This document shows, in pieces, positions 9,039 through 17,549 of a stretch of 64,000 bases of DNA. Position 1 is the first letter of the stretch. The number at the start of each line of letters is the position of its first letter. The notes under the pieces were generated by a model. It worked only from the letters and a program-made list of their open reading frames with translations. It was not told where the DNA came from and did not search any database. The translations under genes were made by a program, and so were the position numbers. Origin of the DNA: Candidatus Saccharimonadota bacterium (GTDB lineage Bacteria; Patescibacteriota; Saccharimonadia; Saccharimonadales; Saccharimonadaceae); assembly GCA_027312225.1 (NCBI GenBank), contig DAICXK010000004.1, positions 1 through 64,000 of the forward strand, written 5' to 3'.

Positions 9039-10166
9039 CTACATGAGGCCGAACGGGTCAAAGAAATACACAGCAGCACCCGCACCAACACCCGCCACAA
9101 TAAACAAGATAATCAGAACAACGCCGGTCCATCCCGACTTCTGCTTTGGTGTATGCTTGAGGGGCTGATGGTACTGTGTCGTATCAAATACAGGCGTCGG
9201 TTCGTCGGTAGGAGATTGAATCTTCTCGGTATATTGCTGCTGGATTGACCCACCCGCCAAAGCTGGTTGAGCCGCTGTATCAACAGGGGTAGACTCAACT
9301 GCGACAATATCTCCCTTAAGTTCTTCAGGTACAATATCAACATCAACTGGTGTCTGTGCCTCGCGCTCGAAAAGTACGTCGTCGCCCTCTTCATCGTGCT
9401 TAGCCTCGGGCTCTGTCTCAGCAGAAGGAGCCTGTTCGGTGGCTAAAACCTCATCGTCAACTGTCTCGACGGGTGCCTCCGGCACCGCAAGAAGTGATGC
9501 ATCGGTGTCTGTTGTATCGACCGAAAAGGCACCAAGTGGGCGCTTTTCAATCGTTGACCCATCGATAAACGGTGTGTCGACAGACACAGGCTCTTGGTCT
9601 TTCGCTATAACGTCATCAATCTCGTCAAGTTCACTAGCTACCTTCTCGAGTGCAAGCGTATGATCGTCAGTCTCATCCATCTCGGCTAGCGCATCTGTCT
9701 TGTCGAGTGATTCTGTATCCCCCATTGAAAAATTATGAAAATCAAGCGGATCGGGTAGTGTATGTTTATCTGCCTCAGAGACCTCATCTGCCTCAACTAT
9801 AGCATCATTCTCTGGGACAGGAGGGGCCGATGGCACCGGACTTTCATCAGCGGAAGGCTGAACTGGCGGAGTCACCGTCGCGGCTTGACGTGAAACGGCT
9901 GGCTTTTGGCGATTCTTCATGTCCGAAGAGGCATGCATGACGTCCATAAAACGGCCCGACGGGCGACGTTCGACAAGCTGCTTCTTTGTCGTTGGCACAT
10001 CCGGAGATGAGGTGGTAACCGACACGTCCGTCGGAGTCACAGCGACCGGTGCTTCACTGCGCTCGCTCGACGGCAAAGCATCTGTCTGTTTTGGTTCAGC
10101 ATCGCCATTAGCGCCCAGTAGAGAGCTTACTGCTCGATCAAGTTCGTCAAAATCTAAGTCCTTCAT
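9039..10166 (-). CDS. Acidic, low-complexity protein with a C-terminal membrane anchor
   Basis: 375 aa of unknown function. The N-terminal 340 residues are rich in Asp, Glu, Pro, Thr and Val and look disordered, with one basic conserved-looking patch (RRPSGRFMDVMHASSDM). A single membrane helix (GVVLIILFIVAGVGAGAAVYFF) is followed by only a few residues, so the bulk should be cytoplasmic with a tail anchor. It follows tpiA in the same direction with an SD-like GGATGGAGTAGG before the ATG. A role as an adaptor at the membrane is possible but not shown. Confidence 0.8.
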   Translation of the reverse strand: MKDLDFDELDRAVSSLLGANGDAEPKQTDALPSSERSEAPVAVTPTDVSVTTSSPDVPTTKKQLVERRPSGRFMDVMHASSDMKNRQKPAVSRQAATVTPPVQPSADESPVPSAPPVPENDAIVEADEVSEADKHTLPDPLDFHNFSMGDTESLDKTDALAEMDETDDHTLALEKVASELDEIDDVIAKDQEPVSVDTPFIDGSTIEKRPLGAFSVDTTDTDASLLAVPEAPVETVDDEVLATEQAPSAETEPEAKHDEEGDDVLFEREAQTPVDVDIVPEELKGDIVAVESTPVDTAAQPALAGGSIQQQYTEKIQSPTDEPTPVFDTTQYHQPLKHTPKQKSGWTGVVLIILFIVAGVGAGAAVYFFDPFGLM

Positions 10167-10183
10167 CCTACTCCATCCTTCAC

Positions 10184-10963
10184 CTACTTGGTAACACCCT
10201 TCCCTCGATGCGCTTTCTTAACAATTTCCGAAAAGGCAAACTCGTCGAGACTCGCGCCACCTACTAATAACCCATCAATATCAACCAATGCAAGATAATC
10301 TGCCGCGCTATCCGCCGTGACACTTCCTCCGTACAATACCTGCACCCCTTCAGCAGCTTTTTTCCCATACAAATGAGCAAGCTGTGATCGAATCGTCTTA
10401 GTAGCGCGAATAACGTCAGCTGGCTTTGCATTGACCCCAGTGCCAATTGCCCATACTGGTTCATAGGCAATTACAACTTGTTCAAGCTCTTCGCTGGTGA
10501 TATTTGCGAGCCCTCCGATCAATTGGTCGTGAAGCACCATATCAGTCTCGCCGTTCGTTCGCTCCTGGATTGTCTCACCAACGCATAAGATTGGTCGAAT
10601 ATGATTGCGTACCGCTGCCTGTACCTTTGCACGCGTGTCTTTATCTGTTTCATGAAAGATATGACGCCGTTCAGAGTGACCAACCAGGCCGTACTGGACA
10701 ATACCACGTAACTGGGATGCCGAAACTTCACCAGTATAGGCCCCATGATCACGCCAGTAGAAGTTTTGTGCTGCCAGTTTGAATTGGCGATAGTTGACCT
10801 GCACACTGAGCGTTTGCACCCCAAGCATCGTCGGCGCTAGCACCACCTCGACGTCACGTCGATTACGAATCTTTTTTGAGAGGCTATGCAAATAAAGACT
10901 CGCCTCATGAACGGTCATATTCATCTTCCAGTTGCCAATGATGAGTCGCTTATCTCGTGCCAT
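10184..10963 (-). CDS. tpiA: Triosephosphate isomerase
   Basis: Interconverts dihydroxyacetone phosphate and glyceraldehyde 3-phosphate. The catalytic lysine (IGNWKMNM), histidine (GLVGHSERR) and glutamate (AYEPVWAIGTG) are all present, as is the phosphate-binding YGGSV loop. Length (259 aa) is normal. Together with the upstream pgk and pyk genes it forms a lower-glycolysis block read in one direction, consistent with a fermentative, substrate-level-phosphorylation lifestyle. Confidence 0.97.
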   Translation of the reverse strand: MARDKRLIIGNWKMNMTVHEASLYLHSLSKKIRNRRDVEVVLAPTMLGVQTLSVQVNYRQFKLAAQNFYWRDHGAYTGEVSASQLRGIVQYGLVGHSERRHIFHETDKDTRAKVQAAVRNHIRPILCVGETIQERTNGETDMVLHDQLIGGLANITSEELEQVVIAYEPVWAIGTGVNAKPADVIRATKTIRSQLAHLYGKKAAEGVQVLYGGSVTADSAADYLALVDIDGLLVGGASLDEFAFSEIVKKAHRGKGVTK

Positions 10964-11001
10964 ATCGTTCTCGCATAATCCTTATGTTAAGTGTACTCTA
11001 T

Positions 11002-12231
11002 TTACCGGTTAGCGTCTAGCAAAGCCTCGACCCCTGGAAGCTTTTTTCCTGCCATCAATTCTAGTCCTGCGCCCCCGCCCGTTGAAACATGCGTAAAGCT
11101 TTTTCCACCGTGCCCGTCCCACTTCAACACAAAGTCAGCCGTGTCACCACCGCCAACAATAGAGGTGACATTCGGATGTGTTGCCAGTGCCAGTGCGATC
11201 CGAGCCGAACCATGGGCAAAATTATCCAGCTCGCTGTATCCGACTGGTCCGTTCCAGATCACCGTCCCTGCACCCTCAAGCATCTTGACGTAGCGCTCGA
11301 TCGTACGATCACCTATGTCAAGCGCGATATCATCGGCTGCAATAGCGTCAGAAGAAACCACGCGCCGCGACTCATCTTCGCTGATGTGACGTGCGACTGC
11401 GACATCGCTTGGCACCAGTATAAAGTTGTCCACCTCATCCTCGCCTGCTTTTGCGCGAGCGGCAGCATAAATCTGATCTAGCACCTCATGTTGGTTTGGT
11501 TCGTACTTGCTGGCACCGATTGATTCTCCTTGGTATTCCAAGAAGGTGTTTGCCATTGCACCACCGATTAGCAGTGTATCCGCCTTCTCAACAAACCGTT
11601 CAATAATCGTGATCTTGTCACTCACTTTCGCACCACCCAAGATAGTCACCAGCGGTCGTTTTGGTGATTCAACCGACTTTGTCAGCATCGTGTACTCTGT
11701 CTCAAGCAATAACCCCGCGACCGATGGAAGGAAGTGCGTGATAGCTTCGGTTGAGGCGTGCGCCCGATGTACCACGCCAAAGCCGTCCTGCACTAAGTAC
11801 TGGGCGCCACTTGCCTTGGCAATCGCCCCTGCAAAATCCTCGTCATTCGCCTCTTCTTCAGCATGAAATCTAAGATTCTCAAACAGCACAATCACGTTAG
11901 GTGTCGCCTTCTTTGCCGTCTGATATGCACGATCCCCAACGCAATCATCAGCTAGGCGGACCTCTCGGTCGAGCAATGTCGCTAATCGATCAGCAACTGG
12001 CTGGAGGCTGTATGCTGCGTTACGGGCACCCTCAGGGCGACCCAGGTGGCTCACGATCACGACTTTACATCCACGGTCGAGTAAATACCTAAGCGTAGGA
12101 AGGCTCGCGCGGATTCTCAGATCATCGCTGATCTTACCGTCGCTCGTCAGCGGCACGTTATAATCAGCCCTGACAAGTACTGTCTTGCCATCAAGAGGTA
12201 CGTCGCGAAGTGTCTTCTTGAAAAATGTCAT
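11002..12231 (-). CDS. pgk: Phosphoglycerate kinase
   Basis: Transfers phosphate from 1,3-bisphosphoglycerate to ADP. The N-terminal substrate site (VLVRADYNVPL), the SHLGRPEG motif, the hinge GGAKVSDKI and the nucleotide-binding GGGDTADFV near the C-terminus are intact. 409 aa is close to the family length of about 395-420. An AAGGGTGGG ribosome-binding site lies before the ATG, so unlike many neighbours this mRNA has a leader. Confidence 0.97.
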   Translation of the reverse strand: MTFFKKTLRDVPLDGKTVLVRADYNVPLTSDGKISDDLRIRASLPTLRYLLDRGCKVVIVSHLGRPEGARNAAYSLQPVADRLATLLDREVRLADDCVGDRAYQTAKKATPNVIVLFENLRFHAEEEANDEDFAGAIAKASGAQYLVQDGFGVVHRAHASTEAITHFLPSVAGLLLETEYTMLTKSVESPKRPLVTILGGAKVSDKITIIERFVEKADTLLIGGAMANTFLEYQGESIGASKYEPNQHEVLDQIYAAARAKAGEDEVDNFILVPSDVAVARHISEDESRRVVSSDAIAADDIALDIGDRTIERYVKMLEGAGTVIWNGPVGYSELDNFAHGSARIALALATHPNVTSIVGGGDTADFVLKWDGHGGKSFTHVSTGGGAGLELMAGKKLPGVEALLDANR

Positions 12232-12280
12232 CCCACCCTTTTCCTATTACATTACTTTTAGCATAACAGGTATCGCTGCC

Positions 12281-13705
12281 CTACTCAATAACGCGGACAC
12301 GGATCGTATCCGTCGCACCCTCAAGACCAGGCTGTCGACCGCTCACAATAATGACCGTCGCGGGCTTGCCGCCAAAGAAGCCTTCAGCTACCAATTCCTT
12401 GGCAAGTTCGAGCCCCGCCTTTTCTCCATCAGGACGGATGTAGCTGCGATTAGCATAGTTGAGTGCCAGTTGTTGCGCCGCGCGTGGTTCACTGGTGACA
12501 CTGATAATTGGCAGATTAGGACGGTATCCCGCGATATTCGTTGCTGTCGCACCTGATTTTGTCTCAGCAATAATCGCGTCAACTTTTAATTGCTCGGCCA
12601 AATGTACTGCGGCGCCACTGATTGCATCGCGCTGCGCATTGGCAGGAACAGTGTGGTCCTTCACCTCAACAACCGGGGCGTTATCCTGCGTGTACAGAAT
12701 CGTCTTCTTCATGGCAGCAACCGCCTCAAGAGGATACGAACCATTTGCCGTTTCATCTGAAAGCATGACGGCATCTGCGCCCTGGATGACTGCATTTGCA
12801 ACGTCACCGACTTCAGCGCGTGTCGGTTCTGGTGCATCAACCATACTTGCCATCATCTGTGTTGCGACGATAACCAGTTTATTGTATTCGCGACACAGCG
12901 AGATAAGACGTCGCTGGACGATAGGGACAATCTCTGCTCCCGCCTCAACCGCGAGGTCACCACGTGCGACCATGATGCCATCAGCCGCATCAACAATAGC
13001 CTTCATAACATCATCTTTAACCGCTGCCTTGGTCTCAATCTTTGCAATGATTTGCGCCGTTGAGCCTCCAGCCGTAAGAATCTGGCGGAGATTATGGATA
13101 TCGTCTGGGCTCTGCACGAAGCTGAGGGCAACATAGTCGATATCCTTATCAAGGCCGTATTCGATATCCTTGAGGTCTTTCGGAGTTAGAATATCCCCTC
13201 CGAAGTCAGTATCGGGGAGGTTGATACCCTTCTTACTCATCAAAACACCGTCATTCTCTACCTTCAAGGTAATGGCTGTATCAGATGAAATGTCGACGAC
13301 AGTTGTTCGCACTTTACCGTCAAAGATATAAATCGGCTCACCCACCTTTACCTTGGTAGCAAGATTATATTGCACGGGCAGTCGATTGCTGCCATCGTGC
13401 TCTTCTACTGCAAAATCAAGAACGATCTCATCGCCCTTTTTCACGTCAAATCGGTTGTCGGCTAATGCTCCGAGGCGAATCTTTGGCCCCTGAAGATCCT
13501 GAAGAATAGCTACTGGCTTGCCGACCTTTTTGCTGGCCTCACGAATCCACGGTAGCTGCTCGTCACGTTCCTCAAATGAACCATGGCTGAAATTAAGTCG
13601 AATTCCGTTTACTCCCTCAAGAAGAAGTTTCTCAATCATCTCAGGGGTATTAGTGGCAGGGCCAAGGGTTGCTAGTATTTTTGTTCGTTTGAAAATTACA
13701 CTCAT
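12281..13705 (-). CDS. pyk: Pyruvate kinase
   Basis: Makes ATP and pyruvate from phosphoenolpyruvate. The N-terminus (RTKILATLGPATNTPEMI), LNFSHGSFEERDE, the KIETKAAV active-site region, MVARGDLAVE and MLSDETANGSYP are conserved. 474 aa with a normal C-terminal domain, lacking the extra phosphohistidine domain of some Firmicutes enzymes. TACAAT lies 7 nt upstream of the ATG, suggesting a leaderless transcript. First gene of the pyk-pgk-tpiA block. Confidence 0.97.
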   Translation of the reverse strand: MSVIFKRTKILATLGPATNTPEMIEKLLLEGVNGIRLNFSHGSFEERDEQLPWIREASKKVGKPVAILQDLQGPKIRLGALADNRFDVKKGDEIVLDFAVEEHDGSNRLPVQYNLATKVKVGEPIYIFDGKVRTTVVDISSDTAITLKVENDGVLMSKKGINLPDTDFGGDILTPKDLKDIEYGLDKDIDYVALSFVQSPDDIHNLRQILTAGGSTAQIIAKIETKAAVKDDVMKAIVDAADGIMVARGDLAVEAGAEIVPIVQRRLISLCREYNKLVIVATQMMASMVDAPEPTRAEVGDVANAVIQGADAVMLSDETANGSYPLEAVAAMKKTILYTQDNAPVVEVKDHTVPANAQRDAISGAAVHLAEQLKVDAIIAETKSGATATNIAGYRPNLPIISVTSEPRAAQQLALNYANRSYIRPDGEKAGLELAKELVAEGFFGGKPATVIIVSGRQPGLEGATDTIRVRVIE

Positions 13706-13802
13706 GCGTTTAATTGTACCTTATCCTCTTACTTTTATCATAAGAGTTAGTCCTGCAGGCATACTACCGCAGTCTACCTCTCGTACTGTCAATTTATTAT
13801 CT

Positions 13803-13877
13803 TGGTGACCTCACGGAGAATCGAACTCCGATTGCCAGGATGAAAACCTGGTGTCCTAACCGTTAGACGATGAGGCC
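13803..13877 (-). tRNA. tRNA-Glu (TTC)
   Basis: Cloverleaf on the minus strand starting GGCCTCATCGTCTAACGG, anticodon arm CCAGG-TTTTCAT-CCTGG with TTC at 34-36, T arm with GTTCGATTC, discriminator A and an encoded CCA. Unlike five other tRNAs here, no terminator hairpin follows its 3' end; a minus-strand terminator lies on its 5' side instead. Confidence 0.95.
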
Positions 13878-13913
13878 ACGAAGAGAATAAATCGACAGCG
13901 TCTTCCATATCGT

Positions 13914-13942
13914 AGCAAAAAAACAACCTCTTGAAAAGAGGT
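13914..13942 (-). terminator. Rho-independent terminator of the GC-rich 14043-14456 gene
   Basis: Read on the minus strand, ACCTCTT-TTC-AAGAGGT is followed by TGTTTTTTT, a short stem with a U tract. It separates the GC-rich gene from tRNA-Glu. Confidence 0.65.
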
Positions 13943-13962
13943 GATTGCGGGTGTCTGTCCTG

Positions 13963-14030
13963 CCGAGAGGACCGGTGGTAGTCTGGGGAGTATGTATACT
14001 TCATCCCATCTACGCTTCCGGTCCCCTCGG
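13963..14030 (-). repeat. Long inverted repeat (hairpin) after the GC-rich gene
   Basis: CCGAGAGGACCGG and CCGGTCCCCTCGG form a 13-bp stem with one G-U pair around a 42-nt loop. It lies immediately 3' of the GC-rich minus-strand ORF. Similar long-stem hairpins sit next to the other GC-rich genes in this window. Confidence 0.6.
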
Positions 14031-14042
14031 GCAGGGGTTCGA

Positions 14043-14456
14043 TCAGACGTGGTCGCCGCGGTACACCTTGCGGCGCGGACGACGACCGTTGTCGTACCGC
14101 GGCTTGTGGTCACGCCCACGGAGCTGCCGGCTGACGCCGTTCTGCTTCTCCATGAACCGGGCGCTCATGATCGCCCGACCACCAGCCTCGATGACGATGT
14201 GCTGCTTGTCGAGCAGCTGGTACACCGTCAGCTGGACGAGCGCGGCGTGCGCCTGTCCGGTCTTCTTCATGTCGCCGACGGCGTGCGCCCGCTTGATCAT
14301 GAAGTCGATCAGGCTGTCCTGGGCATCCCTGCCCTTCAGCTCGATCGCTCCCTCGTGCGCCCTGAAGACGCCAGCGACGTGGCGAGCCATCGCTTCCCTC
14401 TGTCCACGGTTGAACTTCCGGTAGAGACGGCTCATCTCGGTGTTGTCGAAGTGCAT
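14043..14456 (-). CDS. GC-rich accessory gene: small basic-tailed protein of unknown function
   Basis: 137 aa from ATG 14456 (SD AGAAGGA just upstream; the track ORF starts further up without support). The body is helical and the C-terminus is an Arg/Gly/Lys-rich tail (RGRDHKPRYDNGRRPRRK) that could bind nucleic acid. Almost every codon ends in G or C, in sharp contrast to neighbours, which suggests import from a GC-rich genome, perhaps an actinobacterial host. A consensus-like promoter is visible upstream (14592-14620). No family recognised. Confidence 0.7.
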   Translation of the reverse strand: MHFDNTEMSRLYRKFNRGQREAMARHVAGVFRAHEGAIELKGRDAQDSLIDFMIKRAHAVGDMKKTGQAHAALVQLTVYQLLDKQHIVIEAGGRAIMSARFMEKQNGVSRQLRGRDHKPRYDNGRRPRRKVYRGDHV

Positions 14457-14492
14457 GCTGCATCCTTCTGATCGGAAATGTGCGGATAACAA

Positions 14493-14555
14493 CCCCTGAC
14501 AGGGGAACAGCACTGTGCTGTAATTACGTTCGTCAATCGAGGGTTCGATTGACGA
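14493..14555 (-). promoter_or_regulatory. Tandem hairpins in the 5' leader of the GC-rich gene
   Basis: Three stem-loops lie between the promoter and the ATG: CCCC-TGACA-GGGG, ACAGCAC-T-GTGCTGT, and the perfect 11-bp TCGTCAATCGA-GGGT-TCGATTGACGA. Such stacked leader structures suggest mRNA stabilisation or regulated translation. Confidence 0.5.
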
Positions 14556-14591
14556 TCACCTCGGCAGAAGCCTGCTGATAATGATGGTGTA

Positions 14592-14620
14592 ACTATACAC
14601 CTATTGACACAATTTGTCAA
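14592..14620 (-). promoter_or_regulatory. Strong sigma-70-like promoter for the GC-rich 14456 gene, with palindromic -35
   Basis: On the minus strand TTGACA, a 17-nt spacer and TATAGT. The -35 element is half of the palindrome TTGACA-CAATT-TGTCAA, so a second TTGACA faces the other way with a weaker -10 candidate near 14627. Confidence 0.7.
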
Positions 14621-14720
14621 ATATATTGTAGAGTAGTGTTTTTATCTGACCCCTGTACGCTATATCTAGTGAAAAGACCCATAATTGCTTGTGCTTTTCT
14701 CAATATAATTGTATACAATA

Positions 14721-14749
14721 TTGACATTTTAAGCATTTTGTGATACATT
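14721..14749 (+). promoter_or_regulatory. Promoter reading towards the 14796-17737 island
   Basis: TTGACA, 17-nt spacer, TACATT on the plus strand. Transcription would start near 14757, about 400 nt before the first GC-rich ORF, so a long leader or a separate small RNA is expected. Confidence 0.6.
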
Positions 14750-14756
14750 TGTAAGT

Positions 14757-15152
14757 AATCGCCCGTGGGTGGTGTGAGGACTAACGCACAGGTGAGGATC
14801 GTTGATAAGTCAGATTATTACAGTACATGTAATTCTGGCTGCAAAGTAGCACACATCGCACGAGTACGACCTGGTCGTACCTTTTGTCGTGATATGCGTG
14901 CTGCTTTGCAGCGCCACTTTAGATCGGTGTTTGAGCTTTCGCTCACACCGTAAAAGTGAAGAAGTGCATGTTTGTTTAGTTATTTTGGTTACACACTCAC
15001 CTTAGTCGTGGATCTCCCCTGGAAGAGGCAGCATACTGCCGATGTTCTCCCCGAACGTCAGTGGCATGTTGCCCCTTCCATGAGGGCAACAACTCGCATT
15101 CGCCATCAACAGCGCGAACGAGCAAAGCCCTCAACAAAGGAGAATCACTACC
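14757..15152 (+). ncRNA. Gene-less leader with long hairpins; candidate structured RNA
   Basis: No convincing ORF. A 15-bp stem (GCTGCAAAGTAGCAC at 14838 with GTGCTGCTTTGCAGC at 14898, one G-U) encloses GTACGAC-CTG-GTCGTAC. It is followed by a terminator-like CGGTGTTTGAGC-TTTC-GCTCACACCG near 14930-14960. Further on, GTTGCCC and GGGCAAC (about 15069-15091) form another stem, and AAAGGAG precedes the ATG at 15153. A promoter lies just upstream. This could be a small RNA ending near 14965, or a regulated leader. Confidence 0.4.
14796..14829 (+). repeat. Left imperfect inverted repeat of the GC-rich island
   Basis: Contains AAGTCAGATTATTACA, whose exact reverse complement occurs at 17712-17727. 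GGATCG outside and ACATG inside also match, with 4-5 nt of spacing difference. The pair bounds about 2.9 kb. Confidence 0.65.
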
Positions 15153-15935
15153 ATGGGAAAGAACACCACCAAGAAGCGTCCGGCGACCGCACCGCAGGCC
15201 GTGTTGGAGGAAGCCGTCGAGATCTCTGCTGAGATCAAGGCAGCCGCCGACTTCACGGATCTCGGCGCGGCCGTCGACTACGCCCGTACCATCACGGACC
15301 TGGCCAAGCGGGAGGCGTACTACGCCGAGCTGAAGCCGCTCCGTGACATCACGGCGTTCGACTTCTACAGCCGCGTCAAGAAGCCGCTGACCGAGATGCA
15401 GGCCGCTACGGCGACCGGCGACAAGGCAGCGGCCGGCAAGGCGGCGACCAAGGTCGCTGCCGGCCTCGAGGCCTTCGCCGAGATCAGCCCCGAGTTCCGG
15501 ACGTACGTCAAGGGACTCGAGGACCGAATCGCGGCGCTCGAAGGCAACGACCAGGCGCAGGACACGCGGCTCGATGCGATCGAGCAGTGCCTCGCCGCAC
15601 TCACCCGCGGTGAGCAGGTCAAGCCCTTCGACCCCCACAAGGATCAGAAGGCGCAGCCCGCCCCGGCTCCGACCACACCGACCTCCACCGTCCCGCCCAA
15701 GGACCCGCACGCCGTCACGGATGCGGAGAGCCTGGCGGCGGATACGGGGGCCGAGTACGAGGAGCCCGATCAGGGCAACAAGGGCGGCTTCTTCCAGAAG
15801 ATCGTCAACGCGTTCCGGCTGGGGACGAGCAAGGACGGGTCCACCACGGACTCGGACAAGCCCGACCCCCGCAAGTACGCGGGACCCATCAAGACCGACA
15901 ACACCGCCTCCGGCGGCACCCACGGAAAGGAGTGA
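15153..15935 (+). CDS. GC-rich accessory gene: helical protein with proline-rich linker, unknown function
   Basis: 260 aa. Residues about 15-150 are Ala/Glu/Lys-rich helices (probable coiled coil, ending with GLEDRIAALEGNDQAQDTRL). A Pro/Thr linker (about 165-185) and a short amphipathic patch (GGFFQKIVNAFRLG) follow. AAAGGAG lies 8-10 nt before the ATG. There is no signal peptide. The stop codon lies in the SD region of the next gene, so the two form a coupled operon. Codons end almost always in G or C. No family recognised. Confidence 0.75.
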   Translation: MGKNTTKKRPATAPQAVLEEAVEISAEIKAAADFTDLGAAVDYARTITDLAKREAYYAELKPLRDITAFDFYSRVKKPLTEMQAATATGDKAAAGKAATKVAAGLEAFAEISPEFRTYVKGLEDRIAALEGNDQAQDTRLDAIEQCLAALTRGEQVKPFDPHKDQKAQPAPAPTTPTSTVPPKDPHAVTDAESLAADTGAEYEEPDQGNKGGFFQKIVNAFRLGTSKDGSTTDSDKPDPRKYAGPIKTDNTASGGTHGKE

Positions 15936-15939
15936 CGAT

Positions 15940-17538
15940 ATGGATACCCTCCATCTCGCCCTCATCATCATCTGGGGCGTCGTCACGGCGACGTCCTTCG
16001 CTCTCTGGCTGCAGCCCGGTCGGGTGCGTCCGAACGGCCTCCGGTACCGCAAGGTTCCCGGAGGGTTCGTCTGGTTCGCGCTCGTCGGGCTCACCGCCGC
16101 CATCTGCTGGCCGTTCATCCAGAACGGCTGGCTGGGGCCGTGGTGGTCGCTGGGTATCATCGCCGTCGGTGCCCTGCTGGTCTACTGGATCAGTCAGGTC
16201 CGATGGCTGGACATCCTGGCGACGGTGGCTGTCCTGGGTCTGTTGCTGGTGCCTCTGGCCCCGGCCGCAGCGCAGGCGTTCACCGGCTGGACCACTCCGA
16301 CTTCCACCGAGTCGACCGAACCGTCGGATGAAGATCCGGTGGACCAGGTTGGCACCGACGAGTCGGACGTCCCTGACGTCTACCCGCAGCGGTACCTGGA
16401 CATCCTTCGGGACAACGGGTACGAAACCGAGGTCGTCGAAGGCCAGGAGATTCCGATCTTCCAGGCCAAGTCGACCAAGCGGTATGACGATCAGCGGCGT
16501 GACTGGGCCGATGCGGTCTGTCTTCCGGTCGCTGATCGCGAGGCCGTTCTGGCCATGGTGCTGGGATCCCCCGACTGTGCGGCGCAGGTCGCATCGGGTC
16601 TCTACCGTCTGCCCGTCATCGGGCTGGACGGCAAGACCCAACAGCTGGGAGAGATCAGCCCGTGGCTGGCTCAGTTCGAGGACCCCTCGGGGCTCAACGA
16701 CTGGGCTCAGGCGGCTATGGCATCGGAGGGTGCGGAGCGCATTGAGTACGCGCGGAAGCTCGTGCTCATCGCGATCCAGCTGGAGCAGTTCGCCGACGGG
16801 GGAGTTCAGGACGGTCGCGAGACCGACTACAACTTCCACGTCACCGATCGACTGACGGTCGACGAGCAGAACCCGTGGGACGCCATCCCCGAGTTCGCCC
16901 TGTCGCCCGACCAGTACAAGGGCACCTTCGTGGTGTTCACGATCACGTACAAGGGCTTCGAGGGCTGCTGGTCAGAGTTCGGCATCAACACCGGTGATGG
17001 CCGCTTCGCAGGGTTCACCTGCGAGACGCCCACGCCGGAGCCGTCTAACCCGCCGACACCGGAACCGACGCCGACACCAACGCCGACGCCAACGCCAACG
17101 CCGACTCCAACCCCGGAGCCCTGCCCGTGGGACCCGGATCTTCCGAAGGACGATCCGAACTGCCTCGAGCCCAAGGATGAGGACAACGACCCGACGCCCC
17201 CCGAGGGTGTCGATCCGCAGCCTCAGCCTGATCCGGTCGAGACGGAGCCGCCGGCACCCCCGGCAGATCCTATCGACCCGGGTGAGGAGCCTGGCGACCC
17301 GATTCCCCCCGGGGATGACGGTACTCCGGATGTGCCGGTTCCGGACGACGAGGGGCACGAGCCCCCCGCCGACCCGCCGGCTGAAGATCCCGACAACACC
17401 GGTGACACCGACGACCCCAGCGATGGGGAGATCACCGATCCGGACGCGGCGGCCACTGCCGGCGCAGGTGCACTCGCGTTCGCTCCGCTGATCCCCTGGT
17501 TCATCGGCACGCGGCGCAAGCTGCGCGAGAACGCGTAA
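15940..17538 (+). CDS. GC-rich accessory gene: membrane/surface protein with Pro-Thr repeat stalk
   Basis: 532 aa from ATG 15940 (GGAAAGGAG just upstream); the longer track ORF overlaps the previous gene and is unsupported. Hydrophobic segments near residues 5-23, 43-62, 67-83 and 87-108 form an N-terminal membrane domain. A probable extracellular domain with several cysteines follows, then a PEPTPTPTPTPTP stalk, a long Pro/Asp/Glu linker and a last hydrophobic segment (AGALAFAPLIPWFIG) before TRRKLREN. The tail resembles a wall-sorting signal without LPXTG. Possibly a surface adhesin; function unknown. Confidence 0.75.
   Translation: MDTLHLALIIIWGVVTATSFALWLQPGRVRPNGLRYRKVPGGFVWFALVGLTAAICWPFIQNGWLGPWWSLGIIAVGALLVYWISQVRWLDILATVAVLGLLLVPLAPAAAQAFTGWTTPTSTESTEPSDEDPVDQVGTDESDVPDVYPQRYLDILRDNGYETEVVEGQEIPIFQAKSTKRYDDQRRDWADAVCLPVADREAVLAMVLGSPDCAAQVASGLYRLPVIGLDGKTQQLGEISPWLAQFEDPSGLNDWAQAAMASEGAERIEYARKLVLIAIQLEQFADGGVQDGRETDYNFHVTDRLTVDEQNPWDAIPEFALSPDQYKGTFVVFTITYKGFEGCWSEFGINTGDGRFAGFTCETPTPEPSNPPTPEPTPTPTPTPTPTPTPTPEPCPWDPDLPKDDPNCLEPKDEDNDPTPPEGVDPQPQPDPVETEPPAPPADPIDPGEEPGDPIPPGDDGTPDVPVPDDEGHEPPADPPAEDPDNTGDTDDPSDGEITDPDAAATAGAGALAFAPLIPWFIGTRRKLRENA
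17052..17122 (+). repeat. Coding microsatellite (Pro-Thr codon repeat)
   Basis: Alternating CCG/CCA/CCAACG-type codons encode about ten Pro-Thr pairs. The hexamer repeat could vary in length by slippage and change the stalk length of the surface protein. Confidence 0.7.
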
Positions 17539-17549
17539 CCTCGCCTGAG

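Noticed and set aside
14765-14953. 62-aa plus-strand ORF
   Set aside because: It lies on nested hairpins and the inverted repeat, begins without an SD, and looks more like a structured RNA or DNA region.
15574-15939. N-terminal extension of the 654-aa track ORF
   Set aside because: It overlaps the preceding gene in another frame. GGAAAGGAG before ATG 15940 and the hydrophobic start MDTLHLALIIIWG define the true start.
14997-16839. Long minus-strand ORFs (387 and 316 aa) in the GC-rich island
   Set aside because: GC-rich DNA has few stop codons, and these are shadows of the plus-strand genes, which have SDs, coupling and sensible domain layout.
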